Assembly: GCF_022985175.1 (NCBI RefSeq)
Contig: NC_066877.1
Span: 9,292,572 to 9,356,571, forward strand
Length of the DNA stretch: 64,000 bases
Source of the DNA: Labeo rohita
Lineage: Eukaryota > Chordata > Actinopteri > Cypriniformes > Cyprinidae
Reading direction: 5' to 3'
Shown piece by piece: positions 55,462-64,000 of the stretch; positions within the stretch are counted from its first letter, which is position 1, and each line of letters starts with the position of its first letter. Under the pieces are notes generated by a model. It was not told the origin of the DNA, did no database searches, and saw only the letters and a list, made by a program, of their open reading frames with translations. The translations under genes were made by a program, and so were the position numbers.

Positions 55462-55945
55462 GTATGAGTACAGGTGTGTGTGAAGACCTTGTGATTCTTC
55501 CATCTTCACCTGAACAAGCTTTGCTGTCTGGTTAGAACCAGTTTTTGAGGTGTTGCGGTGTGCTTTTCTCTTATTTGTCCCATACAGAATGTATTGTTAG
55601 AACCGTTGTAGTATTTAACACTTTTAGTTTTGTTGTCAGTCAGTTGATAATGTTAAAATTCTAGATGATAGAGTTAAGAGAATAACTATTTTCATGTTAC
55701 GGGTGACAACCATAAGGGGACTAGTAAAGGAGAAGTGGATTCATGTTATTTGCACTTGTTTTTTGTTTTGTTTTTTTTGTGTTTTTTTTTTTTAAGCAAA
55801 AAAAAAAAAAAAAACTAAAAGGTGTTTCAAACTAAAATGTTGAAGTATTAAATACTCAGAACTCAAGCATTTGCTTTCATTCAGTTGTGGAAATGATACA
55901 TTTACTGCTATACTTTCAAAACCAGCCTGTACAGTAGACACTAGC

Positions 55946-55948
<3 letters not shown>

Positions 55949-55980
<32 letters not shown>
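55949..55980. repeat. Poly-T tract
   Basis: 32 uninterrupted T. The two minus-strand frames that cross it encode poly-Lys and are artefacts. Confidence 0.9.
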
Positions 55981-55981
<1 letters not shown>

Positions 55982-56184
55982 AGATCCCTGAGAGTCCCAA
56001 GAGGGAGACATTTTTCTTTCTCTCTGCTCTGACATGATCCAAAGCTGTTTGCCTTCTTTCCTCTGAGATAGTTGCTGTGCTTGTGCGTCACTCTGAGGAG
56101 AGCCCTTATGGAGGACTTGGTTTAAAACCAGGCAGGGAGCTTGCCATTTCTCTGTGTGTGTGTTTGTGTGTATATGACTGACAG

Positions 56185-56228
56185 GCTGCGAGATGGCTGG
56201 AATGAGGGCCGAAACGGTCGCCTGCAGG
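56185..56228 (+). other. Possible short coding-start exon, 44 bp
   Basis: A GT-rich tract ending TGACTGACAG (56184) precedes it, and CTGCAGG^GTGAGTGC ends it. GCGAGATGG gives an ATG with a good Kozak context (A at -3, G at +4), opening MAGMRAETVAC in frame to the donor. The short length and lack of any recognised protein keep this speculative. Confidence 0.2.
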
Positions 56229-56887
56229 GTGAGTGCAATACCTCGTGTTGAGCGCCAACTTGGCACACACACAGATACTAGCTCTGTTCCAAAACCTAGC
56301 AGACTGCCTACTGTCTAGATAGGTAGCTGCCTTCAAAGGCGTACCATCTTAACCGAAAGAAAAGTGTCTAATCTGGAACACTGCATCGGGGCTTTTCAAC
56401 TCCAGCCCTGGAGGATCATTGTCCGGTAGACGTTCACTCTAACTTTTAATTAAACACCCTGGTCTGTAATGTGGAAGTAATTCTGAAAACACTGTGATGA
56501 GCTTGTTCAGGGATGTGTCATTAAGACTGATGCTAGACTCAGCAGGACACTAACACTCCATGACTTGACTTGAGTTACAAACCTCATAAAATGCTTATTG
56601 TAGGGCCCTATTATTTCCACGATTCCATCCTGGAATCATAAGTGGAAATCATAGGGCCCTAAACATGTAATTTTTGTTAAAATTATGAAACCTAAATGAT
56701 TTAACATTTTGTAAAAGTTTAAATAATTAGAATTGAATAATTTAGATAATTAGATTATTATCATTATTATCATTATTATTATCATTATCATTATAATATA
56801 CTTTCTTTTTTTAAAAGGAGGATTTACCAGAAATAATACTTACCAGAATCTATCAGAGAAATGTAAATACACAACACAGTATTTCTG

Positions 56888-57004
<117 letters not shown>

Positions 57005-57339
57005 GTTTTATAAAATTAGAGATGCTTTTGATGATTACAGTTTAATGAAACTATTAAACTGGAATCCATAAAATTAATGGAGAACACAGAATTTGCTATA
57101 TAACTGAATTTGAGAAAAAGCATATTTCATAGGGCCTTAATTTAATTTTTGTTAAACTATTAATAAATTGCTGTAAAGTGTAAATGTAAATTGTGTAAGT
57201 TTTATGATTTTAATTAAATAATAATGCAAATATTTTGAAAATATTTACATGTGTATATATTTATATTCAAGTAACTTTATAATATTTATATTCATGATGT
57301 ATAACAGCATTTTTCTTAAAAATATACATGTATGCGTGT

Positions 57340-57376
57340 ATTTTTGTATGTGTGTGTGTGTATATATATGTATGTA

Positions 57377-57433
<57 letters not shown>
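57340..57433. repeat. (TG)n/(TA)n compound microsatellite
   Basis: TG units, then 'tatatatgtatgtatg', then about 22 TA units. Open frames on both strands (57245-57497) exist only because TA/TG repeats encode Ile/Tyr/His/Thr. Confidence 0.95.
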
Positions 57434-57435
<2 letters not shown>

Positions 57436-57799
57436 AATGTATATATATATTAGTACACAAAAACATTATATACACAACAACTTTTTATTTTGGATAATTA
57501 TTAATTAATTACACATGCTTTTTGATTTATTATTATTATTTTTTTAAACCATTAAAACGGGGTCTAGAAAAAAAAAACTAAAAAATAGAGTTTGGGAAAA
57601 AATAAAACTGTTTTCATAGGGCCTTATTTTTGGTTAGAATGACATGCGGGTGAATAAATAGAATTTCCATTTTTAGGTGAACTATCCCTTTAAGGTTTTT
57701 TGTTTGTTTGTTTTTTGAACAGTCTTCACCTCATGATTCTGCCTAGGATGCCTTTATGGCTGCCTATATAGGCAGCTCACTAGGTTTTGGAACAGACGG

Positions 57800-58264
57800 A
57801 GTATGTTCAGATGTCAGGTTTTAGTTTTACTGCCAACCTTTAGGTCACACTGCTGTTTATAGAGATTATAGCAGCCTTTTCCGTTCAGGCTTCTGTTCAA
57901 GTTCAATATGAGGATCAGAAGCAGCGAGCCAAGCCAGACTTCTTTAAATGTCATGATTTAGTCCTGATCTAAAATAGTGCTGAAACCAGAGATCTCTCAC
58001 TCGCAGACAGATAGACAGAAAGAGGAGGACCGAGAGAGAGGAATGGGAGTGGAATGCTTCACAGCTGTCCATGTGCAGCATTTAAAGCCCTTTTGACTCG
58101 ACTTCATAGGGGTCCTGTCCTGCCCTCCTTTTTTCCCAGGGCCTATAAGGCTTTCTGGATCAGCTGCAGCAGAGGTTAGGAGCACTAGAGGCACCGCAAC
58201 TTAAACGTTCCACTCCAAAGCGCTAACACACCTGCAAGACACGCATCGAAAACCATTAACGGTG
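57800..58264 (+). promoter_or_regulatory. Possible alternative promoter and 5' exon
   Basis: TATAAGG at 58144-58150 is followed 25-35 bp later by a purine-rich stretch suitable as a start. From about 58175 the sequence has no ATG until ACGGTG^GTGAGTGG (58264/58265), a good donor. This is the layout of an untranslated first exon. It lies about 22 kb inside the presumed intron of the 35.8-kb transcript and would make a shorter isoform. Both could be chance. Confidence 0.35.
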
Positions 58265-58529
58265 GTGAGTGGTGCTTTTTGTTATCAAGTTGTTTTTTTC
58301 TTTCTTTTTTACGGTGTTAAATTACGCATGAACATGAATCATACCTCATTCAAGGGTTCTTGAGTGACACCGTGCGCAATTATGAATCGGCTCTCATGTT
58401 CCACAGGGCCTCGGGAAAGAGGGGAGCATGTGGTGGGAAATTCAATGGCAGTGTGATTGCTCCTCCTCATCCTTTTATATGTAGGTGATTACGCAAACAA
58501 AAGATGAATTCTTATTTTAGCTCAAAGGT
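58265..58529. other. Unique block, candidate regulatory DNA
   Basis: 58320-58510 has no repeat similarity I know, with 'gtgattacgcaaac' (bZIP-like TTACGCAA) at about 58487. No gene is seen. Confidence 0.35.
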
Positions 58530-58800
58530 GCATTTGACCTAAAATTCTGTTGTCGTTCTACTCGTCTGAATGACTTTCAACCCATGTACGTGTTCTCGTC
58601 CGTGGAGCACAAAATGAGATGTTTTGAAAAATGTTCATGCTGCTCTTTCCCACAATGAAAGTGAATGGTTACCTAAATAATGATAAATGGATAAACGTGT
58701 CCTCATGAAAAAAAAAAAATGCAACAAAGTCTTGTGGGTTTTGAAAGACATGAGTGGGAGTAAATTATGACCATTTTCGTTTGTGGCTGAATGGTTTTTT
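58530..58800 (+). mobile_element. MITE remnant of the GATAGTTCACC group
   Basis: 'tgcatttgacctaaaattct', 'tgttttgaaaaatgttcatg', 'ccacaatgaaagtgaatgg' and the mirrored right edge 'ttgaaagacatgagtgggag', 'taaattatgaccattttcg' have the block order of a TTAA MITE. Both termini are decayed. Confidence 0.5.
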
Positions 58801-60341
58801 TAATTAGGCATTCATTTCAGGATCGATTTTCTTTTCACTCATGTTCTCTTCAGCTTCACTTTTTTTCTCCCTCTTTTTCCGCTGAGGTATTGAATCGCTC
58901 AAGTGTTTGGCTCATTTTGACTCTGATTTGAAGGCGCTCGTGTTTCCGTCATCATAAACTGCAGACGGATCAATATGGTGTATGAATTACAGCTCTCTAA
59001 TGAAAGTGTTGCTCCTTTAGCGCCGCAACGTGTCAAGCCAAGACCTCTGCATTGATGTCCCACTCAAGTCATTGTTTCACTTGTAACAGTGGCTGTAATT
59101 ATCATCAGATTTTGATGATTAATTGTCAATACATTTTATTTGTGAAAACAGATATTGCAAAAGGTCAAATGAAAAGGTGTAATGTACAGATATTATTTGT
59201 TAACTTTCTGTTCATAGCTAAACTGAAAATAACTATCATTTTTTTTAATATAGTTTTTTAATAAAAAATTATTTTATTTTATTTTATTTTATTTTATTTT
59301 ATTTTATTTTATTTTATTTTTTTTTTTATTTTTATTTTTATTTATTTTTTTGGTCCTAAATCCCATTTTCACATGGCATTTCCAGCTTGTTTGGTTATCT
59401 GGTATGTAAATATGTATGTAAAAACTAATTTTACTTTATTTAAAACGACCAGCAAAATCTGTCTGTTAATGTAAAGTGTAGCCTGATTGATCACAACTAT
59501 GGGCATTTGATCTTTTTAAAAAGATCAATCACAACACAGACAGCAACTGTACTGATTAAAACATTTCAATTCTATTTTTAATTCTACGCTTTTTTTTTTT
59601 TTTTTTTTTTTTTTTTCTAAACAAGTAGGCCTACTGCATATGAAAATTTTATTTTAATATGAAAAGTCTTACTTTCTCATAAGGTGCCTTTTTTTTTTTA
59701 ATAGATAATTTGTCTATAATTAATTTTTGTATGTGCCAAATTACATTCTGCACGCCTGGCATCTGTGCATGTCAGATGTTATTGCTACTGTAGCTACTGT
59801 ATGTTGTAACATCTGGTTTTTACTGCATTTAAGTGAACTGCTGTTGTTAGGTCACATTTATGTGGACAAGCTGGCTTTTATGGACTGCTTTTGAGCCAGA
59901 TTTAGCAAGGTTTATGAGAGAGTTGTGATGTAAAGATATGAATATTTAAAAATTCATACAAAAAATTACCTTTTGAATTCTCAGTGGTTTGGATTCACTT
60001 GATGCTTTCCTTTTCCTAGCACATACGCTCTTAAGTTGAAAAATGTAGGTCTCATTGAAAAAACTTAAGGGAAGCAATGAATGCATTGAATGATTTGTTT
60101 TTCTTCAATGAAGGCAAAGGAGACATTTGCAAGCAAAATTGTTTCATTTATTGAAATACACTAGGTTTTTAACCAGTTTAATCCTATTTTTCCCAGGCAT
60201 GAAAATATCAAAATGTGTCATTAGTAACTCTTTGAAATAATCAAATTATTTATTGATTGGTTGATTTTATTTATTTATTTATTATTTTTATTTATTTTTT
60301 TCATGGTCAGTCACAATTGTGAATGGTGGGTTATGTGTGTA
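58801..60341. other. AT-rich, no gene seen
   Basis: Contains an (ATTTT)n repeat (59267-59345), a T28 tract near 59590-59617 and a TTTA repeat at 60266-60300. Unique sequence at 58860-59060 has no motif. The small frames at 59052-59261 and 60261-60455 are chance. Confidence 0.4.
59267..59345. repeat. (TTTTA)n pentanucleotide repeat
   Basis: About ten perfect ATTTT units followed by degenerate T-rich units. Confidence 0.9.
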
Positions 60342-60682
60342 CATTGTAAAAAAAAACACGAAAAACACAAGTTGAGTCAGCTTAAAATAATTTGTTACCC
60401 TGCTGCCTTTAAAATTAAGTTCAGTCAACTCTGTTTAGTCAACTTTAAATGTTAAGTTGTACTAAGTGTCAACTTCCATATTTGTGTTTGTTAAACTTAA
60501 AACATAAGTAACCTAGCTGACTTAAATTTTTAAGATTAAATCAGCTCAAGTATCTAAGTTGTCACTTAGTACAACTTAACATTTCAAATTGAATAAACAT
60601 TTTTTTGAGTTGACTGAACTTAATATTAAAGCAGCCAGGTAACATTATTTTAAGTTGACTCAACAAATTGTTTTTTACAGTG
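60342..60682. mobile_element. CACTGTAAAAA palindromic MITE, second copy
   Basis: The ends CATTGTAAAAA and TTTTTTACAGTG are each flanked by TA. It shares 'cttaaaataatttgttaccc', 'tgctgcctttaaaat' and the mirrored right half with 34989-35338. The left arm has an extra 'acacgaaaaacacaa'. Confidence 0.85.
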
Positions 60683-61679
60683 TACTGAATTAACACATTT
60701 CTGCAGTCATTAAAATTATATATCTTAGCCCAGCTATTTTAAAAAGTTTGATTGCATTCTCATTCTAATTCGTAATCCTTACTATAATGTAAACCCTTAT
60801 ACAATACTGATAGAAATACTGAAATAAAATACAAAAAAAAAAAGTACAACCATCGATTCATTTCAAAACTGTTACTTTTTTGTAACATACATCATCAGTT
60901 TTTTTTAAATTAGTGCTTCCAGTATTAAAACATCAATATTGTAACTTGTTTAAGTAATATGTTAATACTAGACACCTTAAAGATAATGTGTACCAAAAGT
61001 CTTTGTCATATCTTTAACATGCTATACTAGCCTTTTACTTTGGAGCTTTGATGCAGCATCATCTTCTGAAGGTGTGAACTGCTATGTTCATGTGACAATT
61101 TGTGCATGTATTATTTTTTCCGTATTTGCAGGAAATGCACTAAAACATCGGTCAGTAAGGTTTTTAGAGTTTTAGAAATGAAAACCTTTTTTGTGGTCAC
61201 TATTGTGACGGGTGGGATTAAATTGGTTATTTTATTTTTATTTTTTTTTAATTTTTTGTACAAAGTATGCATACATTGAGACTTTTATTTTGAAATGTCT
61301 ACAGTATTGCTGGCTGCTTATTTAAAGAGATCAGGGATAAAAGATAAAATACACAACATATATAGCATCTTGCAATAAAACACCATAAAGTAAACCCTCA
61401 TAATTCATTTACAGTAGAGCACAGTAAAAGTAACAGAAAGCATTCGCTTGTCATAAATACATGTTATTCATTGATTGCAAACTGCCCTGAAACCACAAGC
61501 TGAGAATGCATAACAGCACTGCAGTTTTACTTTGAAATGTGCAGCTCTCATATTTATTTGATGAAATCATAGCTTTTGAAGTTTAATAACATAACTTTAG
61601 ACTGTTTCACACTTCCTATTTTTCCATCCCCCAAATTAGGATCTTTTAACATAAGATGGTTGTCATACAGTAAAATGCC
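60683..61679. other. No gene seen
   Basis: AT-rich and unassigned, with 'ttattttatttttatttttt' near 61230. Confidence 0.4.
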
Positions 61680-62073
61680 TTAAAGTAGTAGTTCACCCAA
61701 AAAATGGAAATCTCTGTCTTTACTCACCCTCATGTCGTCCCAAACCCGTAAGACCTTCGTTCATCTTCAGAACACAAATTGATATTTTTTTGATGAAATC
61801 CAAGTGCTTTCTGACCCTGAATATGCAGCAACATCGAGACGATGAAATAGTGGTTCAACCGTAATGTTATGAAGCTAAGAGAATACTTTTTGTGTGCAAA
61901 GACAACAAAAACAACAGCTTTATTCAACAATTTCCACTTTTCTGTGTCAGTCTTCACATGTGTTGTGGTACTATCGTGAATGTGCATCGAAGACTGACAC
62001 ATGAACTATTTTATTAATGTCCTTACTACCTTTCTGGGCCTTGAATGTGTCAGTTGTGTTGCTGTCTATGCAG

Positions 62074-62213
62074 CTTCAGGATTTTTTTCCATATAATGGA
62101 CTTCAATGGTGCCCCTGATTTTGAACTTCCAAAATGTAGTTTAAATGCAGCTTCAAAGAGCTCTAAACAATCCCAGCTGAGAAAGAAGGGTCTTGTTTAG
62201 CGAAATGATCAAT

Positions 62214-62245
<32 letters not shown>

Positions 62246-63093
62246 CAAAAAATATAAATTTGTAAAGTTTTTTTTCTGTCACAAAAGCTTGTGTAACACC
62301 TAGCTCTGGGATGCGCATCCACGACGCTACGTACTACAGAATCATGTCAAAAGGTCATGTGTGACGTAGGCGGAACTACAGACCCAGTGTTTACAAAGCA
62401 AACATGCAAAGACGAAGTGCAAGTAAATCAAACACTGTTTGCAACCAAAAAGGTACAATGATGTCGGACGATTCTGAAGTTGTAGGAGAAAATGAGATGG
62501 AGATGGATTTATTCATACCCTACCTTTTTGAGCCAGAGTACACAGACGATGAACTTAGACAGAGGGAGGAGACTGCTGTGTGACACAAGTCTCTCAAGCC
62601 TCGGGCAGACCATGTTCAAACAAGACATGGTGGTGCATGTGTGGAAAATGCCAACAGAGCAGGAACCTCAATGCTGTCAAGAATGGACCATATCTATTCC
62701 ACTGTTGGAAAGAATCAGCAAGTCAGTTGGTGAGTTGTGCGTGACCTTTCAACGTGATTCTGTAGTATGTAGCGTTGTGGACGCGCATCGCAGAGCTAGT
62801 GTTACACAAGCTTTTGTGCTTAAAGTATACAAATTATACTTGTCTAGATAAGACCCTTCTTCCTCAGCTGGGATTGTTTAGAGCCCTTTGAAGCTGCATT
62901 TAAACTACATTTTGGAAGTTCAAAATCAGGGGCACCATTAAAGTCCATTATATGGAGAAAAATCCTGAAATGCTTTCCTTAAAAACCATAATTTCTTTAC
63001 AACTGAAGACAGAAAGACATGAACATCTTGGATAACAAGGGGGTGAATAAATTATTTGTAAATTGTTGTTCTGAAAGTGAACTTCTCCTTTAA
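62074..63093 (+). mobile_element. TTAA MITE carrying P2X7-like coding remnant, nested
   Basis: Mirrored halves: 'ccatataatggacttcaatg' and 'attaaagtccattatatgga', 'gaacttccaaaatgtagttt' and 'aaactacattttggaagttc', 'agctgagaaagaagggtct' and 'agacccttcttcctcagct'. The right terminus 'gtgaacttctcct' plus TTAA (63090-63093) is intact; the left terminus and a piece of the host element were deleted together. A T29 tract lies at 62217-62246. The centre encodes the remnant at 62461-62760. Confidence 0.85.
62461..62760 (+). pseudogene. Remnant resembling the P2X7 cytoplasmic (ballast) domain
   Basis: From ATG 62461 the frame gives MMSDDSEVVGENEME and then PYLFEPEYTDDELRQREE before TGA at about 62581. 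The E-P-x-Y-T-x-x-E-L pattern followed by a charged helix resembles the start of the P2X7 C-terminal zinc-binding domain, which also occurs in many stand-alone fish and invertebrate proteins. In a neighbouring frame WWCMCGKCQQ appears near 62630, and in a third MPTEQEPQCCQEW at 62647-62685; together these recall the family's W-C-x-C-G-x-C and M-P-T-E...C-C cysteine core. At least two frameshifts separate the blocks, so nothing is functional. Assignment is by remembered motif pattern, not by alignment. Confidence 0.6.
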
Positions 63094-63196
63094 TTTGTGT
63101 TCTGAAGTTGAATGAATGTCTTATAGGACGACATGAGGGTGACGAATTAATGACTGAATTTTCATTTTTGATTTTTGGGTGAGCTATGCCTTTTAA

Positions 63197-64000
63197 TGTC
63201 ATATTGATGACTAATTTGCACCCTTTGCTCCTTAATACATTTTACATTTCAGACATTTTTTTTGAGTGTGAGTGAAATGGTCCCTGTCACTGTAAAGCCC
63301 CAAGATGGTACAAATAGAGAAAAGAAAGAAGAAATGAATCGCAAGGGTGCCTTCAAAGTTATGGCTCACCTAAACTTTGCTTCGAAAGTAGCAAATGTTG
63401 CTTTTGGTTTTCATAATATGCCAGTCAGTTGTATTTTATCAGACATCTGCACAGTCACCCACCCACTCATTTTCATTAGTATTGGCTACACGCAGTTGGT
63501 GAAATCGTGTGTCGTGTTTGGAAACATCGGATTTAACTTTCTCTGGTTTTCTGAAGAAAAAGTTCCATTGTTTTCATAAAGTCATCTGTGAGAATAAATG
63601 TCAATCATGTTGAAATGCTTGCTGCTTTTTGAAGCGACGTTTTCAGAAAATCTAGACTGATCAGACGCACATGAGTGTGTTATAAAGAATTTCCTTACTG
63701 TCGTAGAAGCCAATTATTTCCCTATTATGCGTTCTGTGCTTGTGCGGGTAGAGCTGGCTGCCTGTAAATAAGTATGCCATCTCATAAAGTGGTGCCGTCC
63801 AGATGAGATCCATTTACGTTGTAAATACGCAAGGCGTCTCGTAAAGAAGCACGGTCCAAATGAGATCGATTACATTTCATCTGGATGCTCATTTCTCAAG
63901 GTCGACATCCTTTTAAAACAAAGCATCCAGGTATTGTTGTTATATAATCAGATTGCTCGTGGTCTCATACCTTTAGAGAGTGCTTTCTAATTACCTTATG
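63197..64000. other. Unique sequence at window end, possible conserved block
   Basis: A 105-codon frame at 63262-63579 follows a good acceptor-like ACATTTCAG (63252) but starts at TTG, has no domain I know and lacks a clear donor, so it is not called. 63700-64000 has mixed composition, no known repeat, and an internal 57-bp-spaced duplication. Confidence 0.4.
63779..63875. repeat. Diverged 57-bp-period tandem duplication
   Basis: 'ctcataaagtggtgccgtcc' plus 'agatgagatccatttac' (63781-63817) recurs as 'ctcgtaaagaagcacggtcc' plus 'aaatgagatcgattac' (63838-63873). Each copy has a GTCC-A-[GA]-ATGAGATC core. Confidence 0.65.

Larger units (their letters stand above)
54984..56280. other. Mostly unassigned, with two exon-like segments
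   Basis: Includes the exon candidates at 55326-55461 and 56185-56228. T12 and A17 runs 5 bases apart (about 55782-55814) form a fold-back. A poly-T of about 32 lies at 55949-55980. No repeat family is recognised. Confidence 0.4.
61680..63196. mobile_element. TTAA MITE (AGTTCACCC family) split by another MITE
   Basis: TTAA at 61680-61683 and 63193-63196. Left 'gtagttcacccaaaaaatgg' and 'ctcaccctcatgtcgtccca'; right 'ggacgacatgagggtgacg' and 'ttttgggtgagctatgcct'. It is interrupted at 62074 by the element 62074-63093. After it, the outer family resumes with 'aatttgtgttctgaag'. The arms 'caacagctttattcaacaat' near 61911 and their partner are partly lost by the insertion. Confidence 0.85.

Noticed and set aside
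55792..56272. Two overlapping minus-strand frames with poly-Lys
   Set aside because: They read through a T32 tract; neither has motifs or splice support.
63253..63579. About 109 codons after a good acceptor-like site
   Set aside because: TTG start, no family match, no convincing donor; similar lengths occur by chance here. Kept only as a note on the end region.

Overview
This window looks like a stretch of cyprinid fish chromosome (carp, goldfish or zebrafish group). Reasons: it is AT-rich, has almost no long open frames, and is packed with short inverted-repeat DNA transposons of kinds I associate with cyprinid genomes: several TTAA-flanked MITE families, hAT-type MITEs with 8-bp target duplications, and Tc1-like elements flanked by TA. 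It also holds long mononucleotide and dinucleotide tracts. The organism call is an inference from remembered repeat families; no database was searched.

Host genes: no complete protein-coding gene can be supported. The best host signal is a CpG-rich segment at about 35.53-36.06 kb with a CCAAT box, a GC box and a strong splice donor (CAG^GTAAGC) after 36059. It reads as a promoter plus mostly untranslated first exon on the + strand, in which case most of 36-64 kb would be intron 1. A second possible promoter/first exon, with a TATA-like box and a GTGAGT donor, ends at 58264. Weaker exon-like segments lie at 14360-14484, 53262-53369, 55326-55461 and 56185-56228. The gene is not recognised.

Layout: 0-11 kb holds diverged MITEs, an 80-bp minisatellite (3.83-4.94 kb) and a MITE-in-MITE pair (7.3-8.6 kb). 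11.4-14.0 kb is a composite palindromic element with broken THAP-domain sequence in three places and a 276-bp element inserted in one arm. 16.9-19.0 kb is a 2-kb hAT-type element with a perfect 8-bp target duplication and a nested TTAA MITE. 22.9-24.1 kb is a triple nest: MITE, minus-strand LINE with reverse transcriptase motifs, and another MITE. 27.6-30.35 kb is bounded by about 65-bp inverted repeats and holds an exon-like ORF plus a palindromic Tc1-like element. 31-35.3 kb holds a TTAA MITE, a full Tc1-like non-autonomous element and more MITEs. The putative intron (36-64 kb) has a second Tc1-like copy, three hAT MITEs with clear target duplications, a tRNA-derived SINE, a decayed Tc1/mariner transposase, and TTAA MITEs, one with remnants of a P2X7 cytoplasmic-type cysteine domain.

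Unique-looking blocks (for example 6.6-7.1, 20.7-21.0, 26.8-27.4, 43.0-43.5, 47.9-48.5, 51.4-51.8, 58.3-58.5 and 63.7-64.0 kb) may hold conserved regulatory DNA, but conservation cannot be judged from one sequence. I saw no tRNA or rRNA gene, CRISPR array, bacterial operon or viral gene. The most informative content is the insertion history: nested elements whose target sites can be read directly.
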